64,000 nt of DNA, taken from the NCBI RefSeq assembly GCF_014084105.1, contig NZ_CP048289.1, forward strand, positions 3,915,922-3,979,921, read 5' to 3'. Each line of letters opens with the position of its first letter. Position 1 is the first letter of the stretch. The stretch comes from Streptacidiphilus sp. P02-A3a. GTDB lineage: Bacteria; Actinomycetota; Actinomycetes; Streptomycetales; Streptomycetaceae. This document shows, one piece after another, positions 9,742-17,913 of this stretch. A program made the translations under genes and the position numbers. The notes below the pieces were generated by a model. The model was not told where the DNA came from and did no database searches. It worked only from the letters and a program-made list of their open reading frames with translations.

Positions 9742-12018
9742 ATGCGCGTCTCCGCAACGAAGAACGCCGCAACGAAGAAGAGAACGCTGCTCACCGCGGC
9801 CGTCTGCCTGGGCCTGCTGGGCGGCACCCTGGCCGCCGCCCCGGCGGCCTCGGCCGCGCCCGCCGGTACCGGCGGCCCCACCTGGTCCAACGTGAAGGTC
9901 GGCGGCGGCGGTTTCGTCACCGGCGTGGTGTTCAACCAGTCCCAGCCGGGACTGGCCTACCTGCGCACCGACATCGGCGGCCTCTACCGCTGGAACGCGG
10001 CGCGGCGGACCTGGGTCCCGCTGCTGGACTGGACCGGCTTCAACGACTGGAACCAGCTCGGCGTCGAGTCCGTGGCCACCTCCCCGGAGCACCCGAACCG
10101 GGTGTGGGCGGCGGTCGGCGAGTACGCGGACAGCTGGAACAAGGGGAACAACGGCGCGATCCTGCGGTCCGACGACTACGGCAAGCACTGGAAGGCCACC
10201 CAGCTGCCGATCCAGCTGGGCTCCAACGACCAGGGCCGGGACTCCGGCGAGCGGCTGGCGGTCGACCCCCGGGACGACGACATCCTCTACTTCGCCTCGC
10301 GCGACAACGGGCTGTGGAAGTCCACCGACGGCGGCGTGACCTGGGCGCAGGACCCGGCCTTCCCCGACCTGGGCAGCGACAGCGACGCCGGGTTGCAGTT
10401 CGTCACCTTCGACCAGACCCAGGGCCGCCGCGGCGACCCCAGCCAGCACCTCGTCGTCGGCGACGCGGACACCAGCGCGCTCTACCAGTCCACCGACGGC
10501 GGAGCGACCTGGAGCACGGTCGGCGGCGGCCCGGGGACCATCCCGATCAAGGCCCAGTTCTCCGGGACCGGCCAGCTGTACGTCGTCTACGACACCTCCA
10601 CCGGCCCGTACGCGATGGGCGCGGGCGCGGTCTACCGCTACGCCGGCGGCAGCGGGGGACAGGGCGGCAGCGGGGCACACGGTGTCGGCGCGGCCACCGA
10701 CATCACCCCGGTCTCCTCCACCTTCGGCTACGACGGCCTGGCGGTGGACCCGGAGCACCCGGACACCGTGATCGTCTCCACCAACGACCGCTGGTACCCG
10801 GTGGACACCCTGTACCGCTCCACCGACGGCGGCCAGGACTGGAGCGACGTCTCCGCCTCCACCACGCTCGACGTCTCCAGCACGCCGTACCTCGACTTCG
10901 GCGCCGCCGCGCCCAAGTTCGGCTGGTGGATCGGTACCGTCGCGATCGACCCGTTCGACTCGAACCACGTGGTCTACGGGACCGGCTCGACCCTGTTCGG
11001 CACCGACAACCTCGACGCGATGGACCACGGCGGCACCGTCGACTTCTCCTCCGAGGCGGTCAACGGGGTCGAGGAGAACGCGGTCAACGACCTGGTCGTG
11101 CCGAACCTCAGGCAGAGCCCCTGCCGGGTGGTCAGCGTGATGTCCGACGTGGGCGGCTTCTGCCACACCTCGCTCACCGCCTCGCCGTCCACCGGCATGT
11201 CCACCGACCCGCTGCTGAGCAGCGGCGACAGCGTGGCGCAGAGCGCCGACGGCGGGCTGATGGCCCGGGTCGGCACCGGCGGCTCGGACGGTTCGGACGG
11301 CGGCTGCTCCACCGACGGCGGCGTGACCTGGACGCCGTTCACCGACCCCGCCGCGATGACCAGCGGCGGCGGCCAGGTCGCGGTCTCCGCCGACGGCGGC
11401 GTCATCCTGTGGTCCGCCGGGGACGGCTCCGGCGTCTACCGCTCCACGGACCACGGCCGGAGCTGGACCACCGCCACCGGCCTCGCCGCCGGGCCGCGGC
11501 CGGTCGCCGACCCCGGGAACCCCGACGACTTCTACGCGCTTGACCCGGACGCCGGGGTGGTCTACCGCTCCACCGACGGCGGCCGGACCTTCACCGCCCG
11601 GGCCACCGGCCTGCCGACCGGCGGCAGCGAGCAGCTGCGGGCCACCCCCGGGACGTCCGGCGACCTGTGGCTGAGCGCGCAGGACAGCGGACTGCTGCAC
11701 TCCACCGACGGCGGCGCGACCTGGACCAGGACCACGGCCGCGACCTCCTCCTACACCCTCGGCTTCGGCAAGGCCGCCCCGGGCTCGCGGCAGCCGACGA
11801 TGTACCAGGTCGGCGTGGTGGGCGGGACCACCGGGATCTTCATGTCCACCGACGGCGCCGCCTCCTGGACCCGGATCAACACGAACGCGCAGAACTGGGG
11901 CTCAACCGGGCAGATCATCACCGGCGACCCCTACCATTTCGGACGGGTCTACCTCGGCACCAACGGGCGCGGCATCCAGACCGTCGACGTGTCCCGCCCC
12001 GCGCTCGGCGGGGAGTGA
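9742..12018 (+). CDS. secreted GH74 xyloglucanase (endo-beta-1,4-glucanase acting on xyloglucan)
   Basis: This 758-residue secreted enzyme belongs to GH74, inverting enzymes built from two seven-bladed propellers that cleave the xyloglucan backbone. A signal peptide (about residues 1-39, ending ASA) directs export. At least eight Asp-box-like motifs are visible, such as KSTDGGVTW, RSTDGGQDW and HSTDGGATW. The paired catalytic aspartates of the family are candidates at D77 (RTDIGG) and D469 (MSDVGGF). No cellulose-binding module follows, so only the catalytic unit is present. GAGAGG lies 9 bases before the ATG, and the gene follows the permease after 48 bases, probably in the same operon. Family and export are secure. 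Whether it acts in endo mode or on chain ends cannot be read from sequence alone. Confidence 0.92.
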   Translation: MRVSATKNAATKKRTLLTAAVCLGLLGGTLAAAPAASAAPAGTGGPTWSNVKVGGGGFVTGVVFNQSQPGLAYLRTDIGGLYRWNAARRTWVPLLDWTGFNDWNQLGVESVATSPEHPNRVWAAVGEYADSWNKGNNGAILRSDDYGKHWKATQLPIQLGSNDQGRDSGERLAVDPRDDDILYFASRDNGLWKSTDGGVTWAQDPAFPDLGSDSDAGLQFVTFDQTQGRRGDPSQHLVVGDADTSALYQSTDGGATWSTVGGGPGTIPIKAQFSGTGQLYVVYDTSTGPYAMGAGAVYRYAGGSGGQGGSGAHGVGAATDITPVSSTFGYDGLAVDPEHPDTVIVSTNDRWYPVDTLYRSTDGGQDWSDVSASTTLDVSSTPYLDFGAAAPKFGWWIGTVAIDPFDSNHVVYGTGSTLFGTDNLDAMDHGGTVDFSSEAVNGVEENAVNDLVVPNLRQSPCRVVSVMSDVGGFCHTSLTASPSTGMSTDPLLSSGDSVAQSADGGLMARVGTGGSDGSDGGCSTDGGVTWTPFTDPAAMTSGGGQVAVSADGGVILWSAGDGSGVYRSTDHGRSWTTATGLAAGPRPVADPGNPDDFYALDPDAGVVYRSTDGGRTFTARATGLPTGGSEQLRATPGTSGDLWLSAQDSGLLHSTDGGATWTRTTAATSSYTLGFGKAAPGSRQPTMYQVGVVGGTTGIFMSTDGAASWTRINTNAQNWGSTGQIITGDPYHFGRVYLGTNGRGIQTVDVSRPALGGE

Positions 12019-12135
12019 TCCAGCCATGACGCGACCGACCCTGACGAGCGGTCACTACGCTGGCCGCAGCGGCGGGGCCCGCGCGGGGTCGGCCGCGGCA
12101 CCATCAGCACAGCGAACATCGAGGGGGAGCACGTC

Positions 12136-13146
12136 ATGGTGACACTCGCCGAAGTCGCCCGTCAGGCGGGCGTCTCGCCCAGTACCGTCAGCTACGTCCT
12201 GAGCGGCAAGCGGACGATCTCCGGACCCACCCGGGCCCGGGTCGAGCGCGCCATCAGCGACCTGGGCTACCACCCCAACGCGGGCGCGCGCGCCCTCGCC
12301 GGAAAGCGCTCGCACATCATCGCGCTGGTGGTGCCGCTGCGCACGGACGTCTACGTCCCGATCATGATGGAGATCGCCATCGCGGTCACCATGTCCGCCC
12401 GCCAGTACGGCTACGACGTCCTGCTGATCACCAACGACGAGGGCCCCGAAGGGGTGCGCCGGGTGGCGGCCAGCGGACTGGCCGACGGCGTGGTGCTGAT
12501 GGACGTCGAACTGCAGGACGAACGGATCCCGGTGCTGCGGGAGCTCGGCACCCACGCCGCCACCATCGGGCTGCCCGCCGACTCCCACGGCATGGCCTGC
12601 GTCGACCACGACTTCGCCGCGGCGGGCGCGCTCTGCGCCGACCACCTGGCCGACCTCGGCCACCGCGACGTCGCCTTCATCGGCTACGCGCCGCAGGTCT
12701 ACCAGCGGCACGCCGGATACGCCGAGCGCACCCTGCTCGGGTTCCGGGAACGCTCCGAGGAGCGCGGGCTGCGGATCCTGCACCGGCCCTGCGAGGGCAG
12801 CTACGAGAGCACCGCGGGCGCGCTCGCCCGGATCCTGGAGGACCGTCCGGCCACCACCGGCTTCGTGGTCCAGAACGAGGGCGCGCTCGGACCACTGCTC
12901 AGCCTGCTGCGCACCACCGGGCGGATCGTCCCCGAGGACGCCTCGGTGGTCGCGCTCTGCCCCGAGCAGCTGGCCGAGCAGAACTCGCCCCGGCTCACCG
13001 CGGTCACCGGCCCGGCCCAGGAACTCGGCCGCCAGGCCGTGGAACTGGTGATGGCCCGGATCAACGGTGACCCGGCCCCCGAGGTCACCCTGCTCACGCC
13101 GGTGCTGACCGTCCGCGAGAGCAGCGGCCCGGCCCCGCACCGGTAG
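12136..13146 (+). CDS. LacI-family transcriptional regulator of the locus
   Basis: This 336-residue protein has a LacI-type helix-turn-helix at residues 3-25 (LAEVARQAGVSPSTVSYVL), a hinge reading NAGARALAGKRS and a periplasmic-binding-protein-like sugar-sensing domain. Such proteins usually repress until a sugar ligand releases them from DNA. GAGGGGGAG lies 7 bases before the ATG. It sits between the GH74 and GH31 genes, and the two LacI-type palindromes in the divergent region at 5666-5919 are its most likely targets. No obvious copy of the operator was found in front of this gene itself. The effector is probably a xyloglucan breakdown product; this is inference. Confidence 0.92.
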   Translation: MVTLAEVARQAGVSPSTVSYVLSGKRTISGPTRARVERAISDLGYHPNAGARALAGKRSHIIALVVPLRTDVYVPIMMEIAIAVTMSARQYGYDVLLITNDEGPEGVRRVAASGLADGVVLMDVELQDERIPVLRELGTHAATIGLPADSHGMACVDHDFAAAGALCADHLADLGHRDVAFIGYAPQVYQRHAGYAERTLLGFRERSEERGLRILHRPCEGSYESTAGALARILEDRPATTGFVVQNEGALGPLLSLLRTTGRIVPEDASVVALCPEQLAEQNSPRLTAVTGPAQELGRQAVELVMARINGDPAPEVTLLTPVLTVRESSGPAPHR

Positions 13147-13210
13147 CCCGCGGCAGCACACCCCATCCCACCCCACCGCGCATCGCACCACACGCACCTG
13201 GAGTATTCGC

Positions 13211-15259
13211 ATGCCCAACCACATCCACGACCTCGGCGGAGCCCTGGAGTGGCGCGCCCGAGGCGAGACCCTGCGGGTCGAGCCCTGGGGCCGCGACTCG
13301 GTGCGGGTGCGGGCCACCCCCGGCGGCGCGCTGCTGCCGGACCTGCCCGGCGCGCTGCTCGACGCCGACCCGGCCACCGCCGGAACCGCCGGAACCGCTG
13401 AGATCAGCATCGAGGGCAACACCGCGACCCTGGTCAACGGCGCGATAACGGTCCGCCTCGACGGCAACGCCGCCGACGCGAGCGACCCGCAACTGCACCC
13501 CGCCGCCGGTCGGCTGACCTTCCTGAACACCGCCGACGGCAGCGAACTGCTGGCCGAGGAGCCGCACCACTTCTGGTGGCCCGGCCCGCGCCTCTACACC
13601 GCCACCGGGAACGGCTACCACCGGCTGGAGCAGCGCTTCCGCGCCTACCCCGGCGAGCGGCTGTACGGCCTGGGCCAGCACACGCACGGCCTGCTCGACC
13701 AGAAGGGCGCGGTGATCGACCTGGTCCAGCGCAACGCCGAGGTGAGCATCCCGTTCCTGCTCTCCGACCGGGGCTACGGCCTGCTCTGGAACAGCCCGGC
13801 GATCGGCCGGGTCGAACTCGCCGAGACCGGAACCCGCTGGGTCGCCGACAGCGCACGGCAGTTGGACTACTGGGTGACCGCGGGCCGCCCGGCCGACGTA
13901 CTGCGCCGCTACGCGGACGCGACCGGGCACAGCCCGATGCTGCCCGACTGGGCGGCCGGCTTCTGGCAGTGCAAACTGCGCTACCGCACCCAGGAGGAGC
14001 TGCTGGAGGTCGCCCGCGAGTACCGGCGCCGCGACCTGCCGCTGGACGTGATCGTCGCCGACTTCTTCCACTGGACCCACCTGGGGGAGTGGCGGTTCGA
14101 CCCGGAGGAGTGGCCCGACCCGGCCGCCATGGTCGCCGAACTCGACCGACTCGGCGTCAAGTTGATGGTCTCGGTGTGGCCCTCGGTGAGCCCGCTGTCG
14201 GAGAACTTCCACGAACTGCTGAACCAGGGCCACCTGATCAACACCGAGTACGGCCCGGTCGCCCACGCCGACTGGCCGGACAAGGGCCTGGACGCCTACT
14301 CGGCGCAGGTCGCGTTCTACGACGCGACCAACCCCGACGCCCGGGCCTTCGTCTGGGAGCGGCTCCGGCGCAACTACCTGGACCTGGGCATCAAGGTGTG
14401 GTGGCTGGACGCCTGCGAGCCCGAGCTGAAGCCCGGCTACCCGGCCAACCTGCGCTACCACGCCGGTCCCGGCCTGGAGGTCGGCAACCTGTACCCGCGC
14501 GAGAACGCCCGCATGATCCACGAGGGGATGACCGCCGCCGGGGAGAGCGAGGTCGTCTCGCTGAACCGCTCGTCCTGGGCCGGTGCGCAGCGCTACGGCG
14601 CGGCGCTGTGGTCCGGCGACATCGGCACGGACTTCGCCAGCCTGCGCGCCCAGATCAAGGCCGGGCTGAACGTCATGGTCTCCGGCATCCCCTGGTGGAC
14701 CACCGACATCGGCGGCTTCCACGGCGGCGACCCGGACGACCCCGGCTACCGCGAGGTGCTGGTCCGCTGGTTCCAGTACGGCGCGTTCTGCCCGCTGTTC
14801 CGGCTGCACGGCTTCCGCGGCCCGGAGCAGCGGCTCGAACCCGCGATGACCGGCCTGCCGAACGAGGTCTGGAGCTACGGCGACGAGGCCTACCGGATCC
14901 TCACCTCCTACCTGCGGCTGCGCGAACGGCTGCGGCCCTACCTGCTGCGGCAGCTGGCCGAGGCCGCCGAGCAGGGGCTGCCGCCGATGCGCCCGCTGTT
15001 CGTCGAGTTCCCCGACGACCCCGCGGCCTGGACCGTCGACGACGCCTTCCTGCTCGGCCCGGACCTGCTGGTCGCCCCGGTCACCGAGGCGGGCGCGCGC
15101 CGCCGCGAGGTCTACCTGCCGTCGGGCGCGGACTGGACCGACGCCTGGACCGGCGCGGTGCACCCCGGCGGCAGCCGGACGGCCGTGGACGCCCCGCTGG
15201 ACCGGATCCCGCTGTTCCTGCGCGACGGCGCGGAACTGCCGATCCAGCAGGAGGCCTGA
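13211..15259 (+). CDS. GH31 family alpha-xylosidase (YicI-like)
   Basis: This 682-residue retaining glycosidase belongs to GH31. The nucleophile is candidate D400 in WLDACEPE, and the acid/base is D470 in WSGDIGTD. The WLD..EP form, with a glutamate three residues after the nucleophile, is the version seen in YicI-type alpha-xylosidases that remove non-reducing alpha-1,6-xylose from xyloglucan oligosaccharides. There is no signal peptide, so it should act in the cytoplasm. TGGAG lies 7 bases before the ATG. The TGA stop shares its last base with the ATG of the GH42 gene (TGATG), so the two are translationally coupled. Xylosidase rather than glucosidase activity is supported by the GH74 and GH95 neighbours as well as the motif. 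Confidence 0.88.
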   Translation: MPNHIHDLGGALEWRARGETLRVEPWGRDSVRVRATPGGALLPDLPGALLDADPATAGTAGTAEISIEGNTATLVNGAITVRLDGNAADASDPQLHPAAGRLTFLNTADGSELLAEEPHHFWWPGPRLYTATGNGYHRLEQRFRAYPGERLYGLGQHTHGLLDQKGAVIDLVQRNAEVSIPFLLSDRGYGLLWNSPAIGRVELAETGTRWVADSARQLDYWVTAGRPADVLRRYADATGHSPMLPDWAAGFWQCKLRYRTQEELLEVAREYRRRDLPLDVIVADFFHWTHLGEWRFDPEEWPDPAAMVAELDRLGVKLMVSVWPSVSPLSENFHELLNQGHLINTEYGPVAHADWPDKGLDAYSAQVAFYDATNPDARAFVWERLRRNYLDLGIKVWWLDACEPELKPGYPANLRYHAGPGLEVGNLYPRENARMIHEGMTAAGESEVVSLNRSSWAGAQRYGAALWSGDIGTDFASLRAQIKAGLNVMVSGIPWWTTDIGGFHGGDPDDPGYREVLVRWFQYGAFCPLFRLHGFRGPEQRLEPAMTGLPNEVWSYGDEAYRILTSYLRLRERLRPYLLRQLAEAAEQGLPPMRPLFVEFPDDPAAWTVDDAFLLGPDLLVAPVTEAGARRREVYLPSGADWTDAWTGAVHPGGSRTAVDAPLDRIPLFLRDGAELPIQQEA

Positions 15260-17262
15260 TGGGCGGGCTGCTCGGCCCCGGCCTGGCCTTCGGCGGCGAC
15301 TACAACCCGGAGCAGTGGGACGAGCCGGTCTGGCGGGAGGACGACGCCCTGATGCGGCAGGCCGGGGTGAACCTGGCCACCGTCGGGGTGTTCTCCTGGG
15401 CGCTGCTGGAGCCGGAGGAGGGGCACTACTCGTTCGACTGGCTCGACGCCCAACTGGACCGGCTGCACGCCAACGGCGTCCGGGTGGACCTGGCCACGCC
15501 CACGGCCTCGCCACCGCCCTGGTTCACCCTGGCCCACCCGGAGGCGATGCCGGTCACCGCCGACGGCACCCGGCTCACCCACGGCAGCCGCGACACCTAC
15601 TGCCTGGCCGCTCCGGCGTACCGGCGGGCCGCCGCCCGGATCGCCGGGGCGCTGGCCGAGCGCTACGCCGGGCATCCGGCGCTGGCGATGTGGCACGTCC
15701 ACAACGAGTACGCGACGGTCTGCTACTGCGAGCAGTCCGCGGCGGCGTTCCGGGTCTGGCTGCGGGCCCGGCACGGATCCCTGGACGAGCTCAACTCGGC
15801 CTGGGGAACCGCCTTCTGGGGCCAGCGCTACGGCTCCTGGGAGCAGATCACGCCGCCCCGCGCCACCCAGTGGCACCAGAACCCGGGCCACCTGCTGGAC
15901 TTCCGCCGGTTCTGGTCGGACGAGGCACTGGCCGCGTACACCGAGCAGCGCGACGCGATCCGCCGCCACAGCGGCCCGCGGACCCCGGTCACCACCAACC
16001 TGATGCTGCCCGGCTACCAGGTGATCGACCTGTGGGCGTTCGGGCGCGAGGTCGACTTCGTTGGCATCGACCACTACCCGGACGCCCCCGGCGTCGACGC
16101 GGGCGCGGACACCGCCTTCGGCGCGGACCGGGCCCGCTCCTTCGGCGGCGGCAAACCGTGGCTGCTGATCGAGCAGGGCACCAACACCGTCCACACCGCT
16201 GAGCGGACCCTCGCCAAGGAGCCCGGCGACCTGCTCCGGCACACCCTCGGCCACCTCGGGCGCGGCTCCGACGGCGCACTGTTCTTCCAGTGGCGGCAGT
16301 CCAAGGCGGGCGCCGAGCTGTGGCACTCGGCGATGGTGCCGCACGCCGGTCCGGACACCCGGATCCACCGCGAGGTGGTCGCCCTCGGCGCGGCGCTGGA
16401 GCGGCTGGCCGAGGTCGCCGGGTCCACGGTGGCCGCCGAGGCGGCGGTGCTCTGGGACGCCGACGCCTGGTGGGCGCTGGACACCAACGGCATGCCCTCC
16501 GCCGACCTCGACTACCACGCCACCGTCCGGCGCGCGCACCGCGCCCTGTGGGAGGCCGGGGTCACCGCCGACTTCGCGCACCCCGAGCACGACCTGTCGC
16601 GGTACCGGCTGGTCCTCGCGCCCAGCCTGTACCTGCTCTCCGACGCGGGCGCGGCCTCGCTGCGCCGCTACGTGGAGGGCGGCGGCACGCTGCTGGTGCA
16701 GTACTTCAGCGGGGTGGTCGACGCCCGGCACCAGGTCCGCACCGGCGGCTACCCGGGCGCGCTGCGCGAGGTGCTGGGCATCCGCGGCGAGGAGTTCCGC
16801 CCGCTGGCCACCGGAGCCACGGCCGCCCTGTCCGACGGCTCCTCGGGCACGGTGTGGAGCGAGGACCTGCGGACCGAGGGCGCGCGGGCGGTGCTGCGCT
16901 ACGCCTCGGGGTCACTGGCCGGCCGACCCGCGCTCACCCGCCACGCGTTCGGCGCGGGCACCGGCTGGTACCTGTCCACCCGGCTGGACGACGAACGCTA
17001 CGCGGCGTTGCTGGCGCGGGTCCTGGAGGAGTGCGGGGTGGCCGCCGAGGTACCGGGGCTGCCGCCGGGGGTGGAGGCGGTCCGCCGCCGGGGCCCGCTC
17101 GACGGGCGGGACACCGGCTGGCTGTTCGTGCTCAACCACCTGGACACCCCGGTCCAGCTGCCCGGGATCACCGCCGGGCGGGATCTGCTCACCGGCGCGG
17201 ACGTGCCCGGCGACGGCCTGCGGCTCGCCCCGGGCGGTGTCGCGGTGCTGCGCGAGCCGTAG
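15259..17262 (+). CDS. GH42 family beta-galactosidase
   Basis: This 667-residue retaining beta-galactosidase begins with the GH42 signature GGDYNPEQW. E150 (HVHNEYAT) is the likely acid/base and E305 (LLIEQGTN) the likely nucleophile. The middle third is the trimerisation domain, with a short C-terminal beta domain after about residue 600. It lacks a signal peptide. In this locus its probable job is to remove the beta-1,2-galactose that caps xylose in xyloglucan side chains, after fucose removal and before alpha-xylosidase action. It overlaps the GH31 stop by one base. It is the last gene of the rightward series and is followed by a GC-rich hairpin. Confidence 0.9.
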   Translation: MGGLLGPGLAFGGDYNPEQWDEPVWREDDALMRQAGVNLATVGVFSWALLEPEEGHYSFDWLDAQLDRLHANGVRVDLATPTASPPPWFTLAHPEAMPVTADGTRLTHGSRDTYCLAAPAYRRAAARIAGALAERYAGHPALAMWHVHNEYATVCYCEQSAAAFRVWLRARHGSLDELNSAWGTAFWGQRYGSWEQITPPRATQWHQNPGHLLDFRRFWSDEALAAYTEQRDAIRRHSGPRTPVTTNLMLPGYQVIDLWAFGREVDFVGIDHYPDAPGVDAGADTAFGADRARSFGGGKPWLLIEQGTNTVHTAERTLAKEPGDLLRHTLGHLGRGSDGALFFQWRQSKAGAELWHSAMVPHAGPDTRIHREVVALGAALERLAEVAGSTVAAEAAVLWDADAWWALDTNGMPSADLDYHATVRRAHRALWEAGVTADFAHPEHDLSRYRLVLAPSLYLLSDAGAASLRRYVEGGGTLLVQYFSGVVDARHQVRTGGYPGALREVLGIRGEEFRPLATGATAALSDGSSGTVWSEDLRTEGARAVLRYASGSLAGRPALTRHAFGAGTGWYLSTRLDDERYAALLARVLEECGVAAEVPGLPPGVEAVRRRGPLDGRDTGWLFVLNHLDTPVQLPGITAGRDLLTGADVPGDGLRLAPGGVAVLREP

Positions 17263-17282
17263 CGCGGCTGGTCGTGGTGGGC

Positions 17283-17312
17283 GGGGCGGGGCCGGTGTCG
17301 CGGCCCCGCCCC
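17283..17312. terminator. bidirectional hairpin terminator between convergent genes
   Basis: GGGGCGGGGCC (17283-17293) and GGCCCCGCCCC (17302-17312) form a perfect 11-bp stem around an 8-base loop. It lies exactly between the stops of the convergent GH42 gene (17262) and membrane-protein gene (17319), so it can serve both directions. No T-run follows. Confidence 0.7.
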
Positions 17313-17318
17313 ACCCGG

Positions 17319-17798
17319 CTAGGGCATGTCCGGCAGGGTGTCGGTGGCCCAACTCGCGAGCACGCCGATGACGGCCGCGAGCGGCAGGCACACCAGCAGC
17401 TGCCCGGCCATCTGCGAGCGGGTGAGACTGCCGGTGGAGGTGACCGTGACCGCGAAGAACGCGATGTAGCCCAGCGCCATGACCGCCGCGAAGACGGGGA
17501 GCGGCCTGGGCACCGCTCGTTCCAGCAGCACCAGCACCGCCACCGCGATCAGGGTGGCGGTGATGATTCCGACGGTCAGCGCGCCGGAGTTGGGGAAGCC
17601 TCCCCCCTCGATCTGACCGGCGTTCTGGAAGGCGTCCAGGTTGAGCATGGCGCGGACCAGATAGGTGAGGACGAACCCGGACGCGATGGCGACGGCGCAG
17701 GCGGTCAGGGTGCGCAGGGCCAGGGCGCCCGGGGACACGGCGGGCTGCCGTCCGCGCGTTCTGGTGGCGGGCAGGCGGGTGTGGGTGGTGTTGATCAT
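17319..17798 (-). CDS. four-helix membrane protein of unknown function (DUF6069-like)
   Basis: This 159-residue protein has four clear hydrophobic segments (starting about TLTACAVAIASG, GALTVGIITATL, PVFAAVMALGYI and LLVCLPLAAVIG) and a basic N-terminal tail. Size and topology resemble the actinobacterial DUF6069 family; I assign this from memory and with caution. No catalytic motif is visible. I chose the ATG at 17798 with TGGAG upstream. A longer form from 17837 would have to cross a tandem repeat in the leader. It sits alone between the xyloglucan locus and the biosynthetic cluster, and nothing links it to either. Confidence 0.65.
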   Translation of the reverse strand: MINTTHTRLPATRTRGRQPAVSPGALALRTLTACAVAIASGFVLTYLVRAMLNLDAFQNAGQIEGGGFPNSGALTVGIITATLIAVAVLVLLERAVPRPLPVFAAVMALGYIAFFAVTVTSTGSLTRSQMAGQLLVCLPLAAVIGVLASWATDTLPDMP

Positions 17799-17813
17799 CG
17801 CGGGCTCCAGTGG

Positions 17814-17835
17814 TCGTAGGAACCTCGTAGGAACC
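17814..17835. repeat. tandem 11-bp repeat upstream of the membrane-protein gene
   Basis: TCGTAGGAACC occurs twice head to tail (17814-17824 and 17825-17835), a spacing of about one helical turn. It lies just upstream of the ATG at 17798. Its function is unknown; two adjacent protein-binding half-sites are one possibility. Confidence 0.45.
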
Positions 17836-17913
17836 AAGGACTTCCCTCCCGGTATAGCGTCCCGGATGGCCCGGCGCGCCTCCGGTTAGCCCATCCGGGG
17901 GCGCGCGAACCGG

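Noticed and set aside
12026-12142. 38-codon frame overlapping the LacI start, possible leader peptide
   Set aside because: No family resemblance, poor ribosome site (GGAG 11 bases upstream) and a stop inside the LacI start region; nothing supports translation.
13576-15258. Apparent fusion upstream of the GH42 gene giving a 1228-residue protein
   Set aside because: The upstream part is an out-of-frame reading of the GH31 gene; the real GH42 start overlaps the GH31 stop as TGATG.
17819-17863. GGAACC...GTATAG pattern resembling a rightward ECF sigma promoter
   Set aside because: No rightward gene follows; the downstream region is the 3' end of the minus-strand NRPS. The GGAAC motif is part of a tandem repeat.
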